Below are positions 1-7,672 of a DNA stretch of 14,127 bases, piece after piece; position 1 is the first letter of the stretch, and each line of letters begins with the position of its first letter. This DNA is from Methanobrevibacter sp. GTDB taxonomy: Archaea; Methanobacteriota; Methanobacteria; Methanobacteriales; Methanobacteriaceae. The notes beneath the pieces are model-generated. The model saw nothing but the letters and a program-made list of their open reading frames with translations, searched no databases and was not told the DNA's origin. The position numbers were made by a program, and so were the translations under genes. The DNA lies in contig JAUNXD010000022.1 in assembly GCA_030539985.1 (NCBI GenBank), forward strand, positions 1 through 14,127, written 5' to 3'.

Positions 1-1796
1 TCACAGTTATAGGTATTTTAAACGAAAATTCAACTGGTAATGTGACATTCACTATTTATGGAAAGTCAAAAAGCGTTGAAATCAAAAATGGAATTGCCAA
101 CTGCACATTCACTGGAATCACTGCCGGAAACCATCAGATAACTGCGAAATATTTGGGTGATCCGATATTCATTTCATCATCAAATACAACATCTTTCAAC
201 GTCTCTAAGGCCAACTCAACAGTGGAACTGTTTGTGGATGAGGTTTATCTTGGCGAAAACATTCTGATTTATGCGAGGGTGAGTGAAAATGCAACAGGAT
301 CAGTGTCATTTTCAATTTTAAACTACTACACTCCAAGAAACAAACCTATTTCCAATTCCTATGCCGTATGGTACATCTCTCCATTGGATACTGGAAAATA
401 TGTGATTATGGCTAACTATGCAGGTGATGACAACTATCTTGCTTCAAATGCAACATACCTGTTGGACATTACCCAGCGCAAGTCCCGATTGACTGTCAAC
501 ATCCCTGATGCGGGGATTAACGATAGGGTCGCTGCAAGGGTTAGCCTGACTACAAGCGATGGGGAGCAGATTACAGGAAAGGTTGTCTTGAGGATTGGAA
601 CCCAATTATATGAAATCAATGTGAAAAATGGTGTTGGAAATCTGGTAATAGGCAGATTGCCTGTTGGCGATTATGAATACAGTGCAACTTACGAAGGCAA
701 TGACAACTTCTCAAAAGCAAGTGCATCAGGCAAATTTAAGGTTGCAGACAGTCTGCTTAACCTGACATTGAAAGTTAAAAACATTACCTGTTTTTACGGA
801 GCGCATAAGAATTTTACAGTCACCGTGGTTGACGACAACAACAATCTCATTTCAGGCGTCAATATCATTGTGAAAATTGCAGGGGTCACCTACAATTTGA
901 CAACCGGCACTGACGGCAGGCTCAGCATCCCAATCAGTTTGGATGTGGGCAAGTATCTTGTTGAGGTAGTATTCAATGAGAATTTAAGGTATAATGGAGT
1001 TTGTGCAACTGCGGTTATTGAGATTCTCTCCACAGTTGAAGGAATAGATATTGTGTCCGTTTACGGTTCTACAGCACAGTACTTTGCAATATTTACAGAC
1101 TCCAACGGCAAGGCCTTGGCAAACACTGATGTTTTCCTTACAGTTGACGGCAAGACCCATACCGTAAAGACACTGTTGAACGGTATTTCAAAGGTAAATA
1201 TAAAATTCGCTCCAGGAAGATACACAATGACTGCATACAATCCGGTAACAGGCCAAAGCATAACCAATACAATATTCATCTTCCAGAAAATAATGGAAAA
1301 CCATGATGTGGTAACCTATTACGGTGCAGCTCAGGTCTATAAGGTGCGTACCTATGACGATAACGGAAACCCTGTGGGTGCCGGCAACGTTGTCACATTC
1401 AATGTCAACGGCAAGACATACAATGTAAAGACAGATGCAAACGGATATGCTGTCTGTAAAGTCAACTTAAAGCCTAATACATATACAATAACCGCAAGCT
1501 TTGGAGGATTCAAGGTATCCAATAAGATCATTGTCAAAAACGTTTTGTCTGCCAAAAGCCTTTCAGTCAAAAAGGGCAAAATCAAGTTTAAAGTGAAACT
1601 GGTAAATACCAATGGCAAACCTCTAAAAGGCAAAAAGATAACCTTTAAATTCAAGGGTAAGAAATATAAGGCAAAAACCAATAAAAAGGGAATCGCAACT
1701 CTTAAGTTAAAGGTCAAGCTCAAGCCGGGCAAGTATAAAATCAAGGCCACATATAAAAAGGCTTCATTGATAAAAACAATAAAAATCAAAAAATGA
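1..1796 (+). CDS. Adhesin-like surface protein with Ig-like repeats (5' end outside the window)
   Basis: The reading frame is open from base 3 to the TGA at 1794-1796, so this is the C-terminal 597 residues of a larger protein. The GTG at 42 lies inside a repeat (context NSTGNVTFTIYG) and is not the start. The visible part is a string of beta-sandwich modules. Early ones end in patterns such as YAGDDNYLASNA and YEGNDNFSKAS, typical of bacterial Ig-like (Big_3/Big_5-like) repeats. Later ones follow a VYG/YYG opening, then NGKxxxVKTxxNG, then PGxYxxTA. The last 80 or so residues are extremely lysine-rich. Proteins of this build are the abundant adhesin-like proteins of Methanobrevibacter and Methanosphaera, thought to sit outside the pseudomurein wall and mediate contact with other cells. 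The signal peptide must lie upstream. Family assignment is firm; a binding partner cannot be inferred. Confidence 0.88.
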   Translation, partial: TVIGILNENSTGNVTFTIYGKSKSVEIKNGIANCTFTGITAGNHQITAKYLGDPIFISSSNTTSFNVSKANSTVELFVDEVYLGENILIYARVSENATGSVSFSILNYYTPRNKPISNSYAVWYISPLDTGKYVIMANYAGDDNYLASNATYLLDITQRKSRLTVNIPDAGINDRVAARVSLTTSDGEQITGKVVLRIGTQLYEINVKNGVGNLVIGRLPVGDYEYSATYEGNDNFSKASASGKFKVADSLLNLTLKVKNITCFYGAHKNFTVTVVDDNNNLISGVNIIVKIAGVTYNLTTGTDGRLSIPISLDVGKYLVEVVFNENLRYNGVCATAVIEILSTVEGIDIVSVYGSTAQYFAIFTDSNGKALANTDVFLTVDGKTHTVKTLLNGISKVNIKFAPGRYTMTAYNPVTGQSITNTIFIFQKIMENHDVVTYYGAAQVYKVRTYDDNGNPVGAGNVVTFNVNGKTYNVKTDANGYAVCKVNLKPNTYTITASFGGFKVSNKIIVKNVLSAKSLSVKKGKIKFKVKLVNTNGKPLKGKKITFKFKGKKYKAKTNKKGIATLKLKVKLKPGKYKIKATYKKASLIKTIKIKK

Positions 1797-1841
1797 TGTT
1801 TTTGTCCGACAGCATGTGTATTACCATATCAATCATTTCAA

Positions 1842-1866
1842 TTCTTTTCTTTACTTTTCATATTTT
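1842..1866 (+). terminator. T-rich terminator region after the Ig-repeat adhesin
   Basis: Four T-rich runs within 25 bases (TTCTTTTCTTTACTTTTCAT and following TTTT) lie 46 bases past the stop. Archaeal termination is driven by oligo-T tracts without needing a hairpin. The rest of the 186-base gap up to 1982 holds a weak AATAGT/ACTATT inverted repeat (1889-1894 with 1905-1910) and the promoter of the next gene. Confidence 0.5.
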
Positions 1867-1950
1867 AAATTATTCACTAAATGATTTTAATAGTATTTGT
1901 TATCACTATTGAAATAATTGAGTATTGATGTAATTAAATTAAATCAAAAT

Positions 1951-1959
1951 CTATATTAA
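1951..1959 (+). promoter_or_regulatory. TATA box of the DUF371 gene
   Basis: CTATATTAA is centred about 28 bases before the ATG at 1983. The usual archaeal TATA-to-start distance puts transcription initiation at about 1980, within a few bases of the start codon. No Shine-Dalgarno sequence lies before that ATG, so the mRNA is probably leaderless. Confidence 0.5.
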
Positions 1960-1982
1960 TTTTTTGCTCCAAACTTATAATC

Positions 1983-2396
1983 ATGATTTTCAAAATTCTC
2001 ACAAAAGGTCACGAAAATGTAAGTTCACTTCACAAATCAACATTTGAAATAACAAAGGATGCCGAAATCGGTCCGACAGCAGACTGCATCATAGGTGTTG
2101 ACATGGACAGTTCGATGCTGAACTTTCCTCAGGAGTTTAAGGACAAGATTGCTAATTCAAACACAAAAATAATTGTTATATTGGACACTGAAAACGGGCA
2201 TGATGAAATAACTGGTTTTGGCCATGAGGATTTGACCTTGACCCATCCGACAGATATAGTTTGCCGCAAGAGCGATTATACATGTTCAAGGACCTTGATG
2301 ATTCATGCCGATAAGGCGGCAAGGGATCTTGACGGTGACCTCATTGAAGATTTAAAAAATGAAAAAATCATGGAAGTTACTATAAAATTATGCTAA
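1983..2396 (+). CDS. DUF371 family protein (conserved archaeal protein of unknown function)
   Basis: This 137-residue protein matches, by eye, the archaeal DUF371/COG2090 family. It has the N-terminal GHENV..LHKSTFEITKD block (residues 9-26), the DCIIGVDMD segment (34-42), and the conserved C-terminal RTLMIHADKAARDL stretch followed by an acidic helix. Length is normal for the family. It has no signal peptide or membrane segment, so it should be cytosolic. No biochemical function is known to me. It stands alone: an adhesin precedes it, and a tRNA gene follows 60 bases later with its own TATA box directly behind the stop. The start is fixed by the conserved N-terminus and the upstream TATA box. 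There is no ribosome binding site, which fits a leaderless transcript. Confidence 0.88.
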   Translation: MIFKILTKGHENVSSLHKSTFEITKDAEIGPTADCIIGVDMDSSMLNFPQEFKDKIANSNTKIIVILDTENGHDEITGFGHEDLTLTHPTDIVCRKSDYTCSRTLMIHADKAARDLDGDLIEDLKNEKIMEVTIKLC

Positions 2397-2407
2397 AAAT
2401 CGTTAAG

Positions 2408-2417
2408 TTTATATAAT
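2408..2417 (+). promoter_or_regulatory. Box A (TATA) promoter of tRNA-Leu
   Basis: TTTATATAAT matches the archaeal box A consensus closely. It lies 40-49 bases before the first base of the mature tRNA, predicting initiation near 2437-2440 and a short 5' leader removed by RNase P. It begins 11 bases after the stop of the preceding gene. Confidence 0.6.
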
Positions 2418-2456
2418 GTAAAAAAGATACTTTTTTATAACTACTTTTGTTTTTAT

Positions 2457-2540
<84 letters not shown>

Positions 2541-2609
2541 CTACTAATTTCTGTTTTTGAAAAAATTATTATAAGAATGAAATCAAATATAATTAACATT
2601 ATCTAAAAT

Positions 2610-2615
2610 GGTGAT
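2610..2615 (+). promoter_or_regulatory. Ribosome binding site that points to a TTG start
   Basis: GGTGAT sits four bases before TTG at 2620. This is nearly the layout seen before galU (GGTGAT, five bases, ATG). It overlaps the in-frame ATG at 2608, which has no Shine-Dalgarno sequence of its own, so TTG at 2620 is the more likely start. Confidence 0.55.
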
Positions 2616-2619
2616 TTAT

Positions 2620-5100
2620 TTGATTAGAAAAGTTATTTTTGCATTGCTTTTGATGGCTGTTTTCATATCCTGCGCAAGTGCAAATGAATTGAATGAAACA
2701 ATCATCGCTTCTGATTTTGATGATTTGTCAGCTCAAATAGACTCAGTAGCTGAAAACCAAACCATATACCTTGAAAAGGATTATCAGTTAACGGACAATT
2801 CACAAAAACACATCGTAATTGATAAATCCATGACAATTGACGGCAAAAACCATACGGTCACCTCCGATACCCAAAGGGCATTTTGGGTAATTGCGGATAA
2901 TGTCGTTATCAAAAACATCAATTTTATCAATTCAAAGACAACCGGTCTTGCAGGAGGGGTCATTTCCTGGTGGGGAAACAACGGAACATTGAAAAACTGC
3001 AATTTCTCAAACAACTCAGCCTCTTCAGCCGGAGGAGCTGTGTTATGGAAGGGAAATGATGGAATAATCAGTTCCTGCAATTTCGAAAACAATGATGCGG
3101 GTTACGGAAAGGCTGTAACGCTCGTTGACGGCGAAGGCTTTGACCCTTCGATGATTCATATTCAGGTAGTAAACAGTGAAGGAGGAGCACTTTACATTTC
3201 AGGAAACAATGCAGCAATCGACAGTTGCACCTTCACAAACAATGCTGCCCTTCTTAATGGCGGTGCAATTTCCGTTAGCAATGCAGGAACAGTTTCTATA
3301 TCCAATTCAAAGTTTAAAAACAATAATGCCAAGTATAATGGGGGTGCAGTTGACCTCAACGCCAACAGTGCAAAGATAATCAACTCAACATTTGAAAACA
3401 ACTCACCGAATGATCTCTTCAACAACTGTCCCAATACTCAGATAATATCCTCAAGTTTCAAAAATAAAAATTCAATTGATTCATGGTATGAAATAGATTA
3501 TATAAACGTTTCCTATGGTGAAATGGGTTACTTTGATGAATTGGAAAGCAAAATCAATGAAGTTGCATCCGGAGGAACCCTGACACTTGACAAGGACTAT
3601 GAATATCTCAACGGATCCAACAAGGGCATTCTCATTTCAAAACCGATAACTATCGATGGTGCGGGACACACTTTAAACGGTAACAGACTCTCAAGGATGT
3701 TCAACATCACCTCAGACAATGTAATATTGAAAAACATTAACTTTATAAATGGAAATTCCTTCGGAAGATACGGTGGCGTAGCCGGAGGAGGAGCTATCTA
3801 CTGGTCAGGCGCCAACGGACTGGTTGAAAACTGCAACTTCACGGATAATGCCGGAAGCGGAATCGAGGATGATCCATTCGATAAGGAAGAGACAATCGTC
3901 ACTGAGGACGGACAGGTCATCCATATAATTCGTGTCAGGCCGATGGGAGCTAAAACCAATGAAGGCGGTGCAATAGTCTGGACAGGAAACGGAGGAACAG
4001 TTTCAAAATGTAGGTTCATACACAATACCGTCGGCTATCCGAACACCGGTGGAGCGATTTGCTGGAGAGGGGATGACGGCAAGGTAATGGAATCAGTGTT
4101 CCTTGAAAATGATGCATGGTGCGGATCTGCAATAGCATGGGTTGGAAACAACGGTTTTATTTCAAAATCGACAATTGCAAATTCCTCCTTTTTCGATGGT
4201 GGCATCTACTGGTTCGGGGAAAATGGAGTCGTTGTAAATTCAATGTTATTAGGTAATAAAAACAGCCCTGCATTGCGTCCAATGAATGCAAAGGTCACAG
4301 CGGATTACAACTTCTGGGGCGATACCCTTGAAAATCCGAATCAGGAAGAAAAAATAAGTGGTGTGAACAACTGGCTTGTAATGAAATTCACCCACAACGG
4401 CGAGTTTGTAGTCAAGGGCCAGAAGATGGTGATAAAATACGACATTACAAATCTGATTGACAGGACAGGAAATGTAATCCAATATGATGCGCTGATAGAC
4501 AGGTCAGGCCAGTTAACATACACTGCCGACAAGACAGGATTTTTAAGCATTGGCTTTCAGGATGGAAGGATAATCGTTGAGGTTGATTCCCGTGAAGTGA
4601 TTGCAAGCAAGGATTTGACAGAATACTACTCAAACAAGATTTCATTCAGTGTCAATGTATCCGACATTGAAGGCAAGGTGATTGCTGAATACGTCAAATT
4701 CACCATAAATAAGAAAACCTATATGGTGAAAACAGATAAAAACGGCGTTGCAACCCTCAAGATTAAACTGAAACCCGGAAAATATACCGTCTATATCTCA
4801 TATGGCAAAATCAGGGTGAAAAACAAAATAGTCATCAAAAACACTCTGATAACCAAAAATATATCTAAAAAATATAAAAAATCAGCCAAATTCAAGGTAA
4901 AAGTGCTGAATTCCAAAGGAAAACCATACAAAAAGCAGACAATCAAGATTAAATTTAAAGGCAAGACCTATAAATTCAAAACAAACAAAAAAGGAATAGC
5001 TATTTTCAATGTGCCCAAAAACCTTAAGGTTGGAAAACATAAAATCAAAACTACATGCAATGGTTTGACCAATACGAATAGGATAAGGGTTAGAAGATAA
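2620..5100 (+). CDS. Adhesin-like protein: parallel beta-helix plus Ig-like C-terminal modules
   Basis: From the TTG at 2620 the protein has 826 residues (830 if ATG 2608 is used). It opens with a signal peptide: IRK, a hydrophobic core, then a likely cut after CASA. Two homologous beta-helix halves follow, at about residues 34-270 and 304-560. Each begins with a (D/E)L...I..V stretch, then IxIDGxxHT, then a (D)NVxxKNINFIN strand, and continues with GGA(I/V).W.GNxG...C.F.NN rungs typical of right-handed parallel beta-helix surface proteins. A C-terminal YNFWGD motif closes the helix. Residues about 600-826 are Ig-like modules with NGVATLKIKLKPGKY and a very basic final module. There is no membrane anchor or sorting motif, so attachment may rest on the basic C-terminus binding the wall (inference). 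It is secreted and probably an adhesin; ligand unknown. T-runs after the tRNA (2551-2558) separate it from upstream genes. Confidence 0.9.
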   Translation: MIRKVIFALLLMAVFISCASANELNETIIASDFDDLSAQIDSVAENQTIYLEKDYQLTDNSQKHIVIDKSMTIDGKNHTVTSDTQRAFWVIADNVVIKNINFINSKTTGLAGGVISWWGNNGTLKNCNFSNNSASSAGGAVLWKGNDGIISSCNFENNDAGYGKAVTLVDGEGFDPSMIHIQVVNSEGGALYISGNNAAIDSCTFTNNAALLNGGAISVSNAGTVSISNSKFKNNNAKYNGGAVDLNANSAKIINSTFENNSPNDLFNNCPNTQIISSSFKNKNSIDSWYEIDYINVSYGEMGYFDELESKINEVASGGTLTLDKDYEYLNGSNKGILISKPITIDGAGHTLNGNRLSRMFNITSDNVILKNINFINGNSFGRYGGVAGGGAIYWSGANGLVENCNFTDNAGSGIEDDPFDKEETIVTEDGQVIHIIRVRPMGAKTNEGGAIVWTGNGGTVSKCRFIHNTVGYPNTGGAICWRGDDGKVMESVFLENDAWCGSAIAWVGNNGFISKSTIANSSFFDGGIYWFGENGVVVNSMLLGNKNSPALRPMNAKVTADYNFWGDTLENPNQEEKISGVNNWLVMKFTHNGEFVVKGQKMVIKYDITNLIDRTGNVIQYDALIDRSGQLTYTADKTGFLSIGFQDGRIIVEVDSREVIASKDLTEYYSNKISFSVNVSDIEGKVIAEYVKFTINKKTYMVKTDKNGVATLKIKLKPGKYTVYISYGKIRVKNKIVIKNTLITKNISKKYKKSAKFKVKVLNSKGKPYKKQTIKIKFKGKTYKFKTNKKGIAIFNVPKNLKVGKHKIKTTCNGLTNTNRIRVRR

Positions 5101-5110
5101 CTTGATAATC

Positions 5111-5118
5111 TATTTAAA
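5111..5118 (+). promoter_or_regulatory. TATA box of the galU operon
   Basis: TATTTAAA lies 57 bases before the galU ATG and predicts initiation near 5140 and a leader of about 25 bases. The leader carries GGTGAT at 5157-5162, five bases before the ATG at 5168. A second AT-rich stretch (TTAATTAATATAAAA) makes the exact TATA choice uncertain. Confidence 0.45.
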
Positions 5119-5167
5119 CGATTAAAATAATACTTTTAATTAATATAAAATTATATGGTGATAAATT

Positions 5168-6019
5168 ATGAAAGCTGTAATTCCAGCGGCAGGTTTCGGA
5201 ACTAGATTTTTGCCTGCTACTAAAGCGCAACCTAAGGAAATGTTGCCAGTTTATGATAAACCGACAATCCAGTATGTTATTGAAGAGGCTGTAGCTTCAG
5301 GAATCGATGACATTCTGATTGTAACAGGTAGGAACAAAAGGTCAATCGAAGACCACTTCGATAAGTCCTTTGAACTTGAACAGACCCTGCAGAGTGCGGG
5401 AAAAGATGACAGATTAAAGCAGGTCAGGGCAATCACTGACTTGGCAGACATCTGCTATGTAAGACAAAAGGAACAGAAAGGTCTTGGAGATGCTATTTAC
5501 TGTGCCAAAAAGCATATCGGTGGCGAACCGTTTGCGGTTCTTTTGGGAGATTCAATTACAAAAGGCCCAACCCCATGTACCAAACAGTTAATTGATGTTT
5601 ATGATAAATATAACGCTTCAGCCATTTCCCTTGAAGCGGTACCTAAAGAAAAGGTCGAAAGGTACGGTATAATCAAAGGAACTGAAGTTGAAAAGGACGT
5701 TTACAATATCGAGAAGCTCGTTGAAAAGCCTTTGGCTCATCAGGCACCGTCAAATCTTGCCATCATGGGAAGATACGTTTTGACACCTGACATTTTCGAC
5801 AAAATCGATGAAACCGAACCTGGTGTTGGAGGTGAAATCCAGCTCACCGATGCTCTTCAGAAGCTTGATGCGATTTATGGAGTCACCTTCGAAGGAAAGA
5901 CCTATGACATCGGTAACAGGTTCGAATGGCTTAAGACTTCCATAGAGTTTGCAATGGATGATCCCGAATCCAAAGATGATTTGATTGAATACATGAAGGA
6001 AATGATCAGGGAGGCATAA
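5168..6019 (+). CDS. galU: UTP--glucose-1-phosphate uridylyltransferase
   Basis: This 283-residue enzyme makes UDP-glucose from UTP and glucose-1-phosphate, the entry point for UDP-sugar use in surface glycans and glycolipids. The N-terminus carries the nucleotidyltransferase signature AVIPAAGFGTRFLPATKA followed by PKEMLPV (residues 3-27). Other GalU landmarks are RQKEQKGLGDA, VLLGDSI, VEKP, the PGVGGEIQLTDAL loop, and the C-terminal YDIGNRFEWLKT. Length is typical of bacterial-type GalU. A GGTGAT ribosome binding site fixes the ATG. It is the first gene of a four-gene operon, and one base separates its stop from the next start. The GGEIQLTDA and GNRFEWLKT motifs favour GalU over glucose-1-phosphate thymidylyltransferase (RmlA). 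Confidence 0.94.
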   Translation: MKAVIPAAGFGTRFLPATKAQPKEMLPVYDKPTIQYVIEEAVASGIDDILIVTGRNKRSIEDHFDKSFELEQTLQSAGKDDRLKQVRAITDLADICYVRQKEQKGLGDAIYCAKKHIGGEPFAVLLGDSITKGPTPCTKQLIDVYDKYNASAISLEAVPKEKVERYGIIKGTEVEKDVYNIEKLVEKPLAHQAPSNLAIMGRYVLTPDIFDKIDETEPGVGGEIQLTDALQKLDAIYGVTFEGKTYDIGNRFEWLKTSIEFAMDDPESKDDLIEYMKEMIREA

Positions 6020-6020
6020 C

Positions 6021-6989
6021 ATGGAAACCCAAAGAATTTTGGTCACCGGAGGAAGTGGTTTTATAGGAACCAATCTCTGCAATGAATTGAGAAGCCGTGG
6101 TCATGAAGTACTGGCAGTTGATTTGCTTCACCATGAAGGGGAAGCCGACCTTTACTCAGATTCCTATTCTGATTATGTCAGGGGTGACGTAAGGAACTAT
6201 CGTCAGATGGAAAGGATTTTCGATGACAATGACAGGTTCGACTATGTTTACCACCTTGCTGCCGAATACGGAAGATGGAACGGTGAAGGTTACTATGAAA
6301 ACCTTTGGGAAACCAATGTCATCGGTTTAAAGAACATGATTAGGCTTCAGGAAAAACTGGGCTTTAGAATGATTTCATTTTCATCCGCTGAGGTTTACGG
6401 TGACTATGAGGGAATAATGTCTGAGGACGTTATGGAAAAAAGGCCTATCAGCGAAACCTATCAGATGAACGATTACGCCATCTCCAAATGGGCTGGAGAA
6501 CTGATGTGCATGAACTCAGCGACAATGTTTGGAACCGAAACTGTACGTGTTAGGCCTGTAAACTGTTACGGTCCCCATGAAGCTTACTCACCATATAAGG
6601 GATTCATTCCAATTTTCATTTACAAAGCTCTGCACGGACTTCCATATTCTGTTCATATGGGTCATAAAAGAATCATAGATTATGTTGAGGATACCGCAAG
6701 GACCTTTGCAAATATTGTCGACAATTTCATTCCTGGAGAAGTTTACAACGTTGGAAGCAAACAGGAATGGGAAAGGGATATAAAGCAATACTCAGATATG
6801 GTTTTGGATGCTGTAGGCATTGACGATTCACTTGTCACATACACTCCCGCTGAGGATTTCACAACTAAAGTCAAGACAATTGATTTTTCAAAGGCAATTC
6901 GTGATTTAAAACACGATCCTCAAGTTCCGCCTGAAGAGGGCATTAAAAGAACAGTTGAATGGATGAAAGATTATTACAGAATCGAATAA
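6021..6989 (+). CDS. NAD-dependent epimerase/dehydratase (extended SDR family)
   Basis: This 322-residue protein acts on a nucleotide sugar in the cytosol. The Rossmann motif TGGSGFIG gives G10, G13 and G16; an aspartate at residue 34 ends beta-2, which points to NAD(H) rather than NADP. The catalytic elements are the FSSAEVYG segment (Ser121/122) and Tyr152-x3-Lys156 (YAISK). RVRPVNCYGP is the usual substrate-side motif. Its place directly after galU suggests a UDP-glucose-derived substrate, for example 4-epimerisation, but the family also includes dehydratases and decarboxylases and I see no feature that decides. The odd stretch AAEYGRWNGEGYYENLWETN after the HLA motif may shape specificity. 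A GGGAGG ribosome binding site lies inside the galU 3' end, so the two genes are probably translationally coupled. Confidence 0.88.
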   Translation: METQRILVTGGSGFIGTNLCNELRSRGHEVLAVDLLHHEGEADLYSDSYSDYVRGDVRNYRQMERIFDDNDRFDYVYHLAAEYGRWNGEGYYENLWETNVIGLKNMIRLQEKLGFRMISFSSAEVYGDYEGIMSEDVMEKRPISETYQMNDYAISKWAGELMCMNSATMFGTETVRVRPVNCYGPHEAYSPYKGFIPIFIYKALHGLPYSVHMGHKRIIDYVEDTARTFANIVDNFIPGEVYNVGSKQEWERDIKQYSDMVLDAVGIDDSLVTYTPAEDFTTKVKTIDFSKAIRDLKHDPQVPPEEGIKRTVEWMKDYYRIE

Positions 6990-6990
6990 T

Positions 6991-7671
6991 ATGAAAACTG
7001 TTGTTATCATTCCTGCTTTTAACGAGCAGGCAGCTATTGGAAGTGTCGTTCGAAAATCACTCCAATATGCTGATGATGTTTTGGTAGTGGATGATGGAAG
7101 CAGCGACAATACTTCCGAAATCGCCGAAGATGCAGGTGCATCCATCTTAAAACATCCTACTAATTTTGGAAAGGGAGTTTCGCTGAGGGATGCTTTCAGC
7201 AGGGTCCATGGATATGACATTGTTGTAACCATTGACGGTGACGGCCAGCACAATCCCGATGAAATCCCTAATTTGATTAAGCCTGTCATGGAGGGCAGGG
7301 CTGATTTTGTAAACGGCAGCAGATATATCAATGGGTTTGACAAAAACACTCCTGCTTACAGGCGTGTGGGTCAGACCGTTCTGGACATTGCCACAAATGT
7401 TACTGCAGGAACCCATCTGACTGATTCGCAAAGCGGTTTTCGTGCATTCAGCGGAAAGTCCATCTCATGCTATAAATTCAGGGATCCGGGCTTTGGAATA
7501 GAAAGTGAAATGATAGCCGATGCAGCTGAAAACAATTTAAAAATCATTGAGGTTCCGATAACCGTTAAATATGATGTTGAAAACTCCTCAACCAAAGGTC
7601 CAATCACTCATGGTGTTGGGGTTTTGCTCAAAATCATTAAAGATAAAATCATTAGAATGACAAAGAGATAA
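6991..7671 (+). CDS. Family 2 glycosyltransferase (dolichyl-phosphate mannose/glucose synthase-like)
   Basis: This 226-residue GT-A fold enzyme transfers a sugar from a nucleotide donor. It begins with VVIIPAFNE (residues 4-12) and has VVDDGSSDNT (32-41), NFGKG (58-62), and the metal-binding DxD as IDGDGQH (D82, D84). DSQSGFRAF and FGIESEM follow, as in dolichyl-phosphate sugar synthases and archaeal homologues. It lacks C-terminal membrane helices, so it is the short soluble or peripheral form. It begins one base after the epimerase stop (TAATATG). The operon supports a role in loading a sugar made by the two upstream enzymes onto a lipid carrier or glycolipid. Acceptor and sugar are unknown. 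Confidence 0.9.
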   Translation: MKTVVIIPAFNEQAAIGSVVRKSLQYADDVLVVDDGSSDNTSEIAEDAGASILKHPTNFGKGVSLRDAFSRVHGYDIVVTIDGDGQHNPDEIPNLIKPVMEGRADFVNGSRYINGFDKNTPAYRRVGQTVLDIATNVTAGTHLTDSQSGFRAFSGKSISCYKFRDPGFGIESEMIADAAENNLKIIEVPITVKYDVENSSTKGPITHGVGVLLKIIKDKIIRMTKR

Positions 7672-7672
7672 T

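Noticed and set aside
1352..1789. Open minus-strand frame of 145 codons antisense to the first adhesin
   Set aside because: It is antisense to a clearly coding lysine- and asparagine-rich repeat region; such codons read backward as Phe, Leu and Val and rarely give stops. There is no ribosome binding site or recognisable domain.
1889..1910. AATAGT/ACTATT hairpin as an intrinsic terminator
   Set aside because: The stem is only six weak pairs with a ten-base loop and has no T-run directly behind it. The oligo-T tracts at 1842-1866 are a better terminator candidate.
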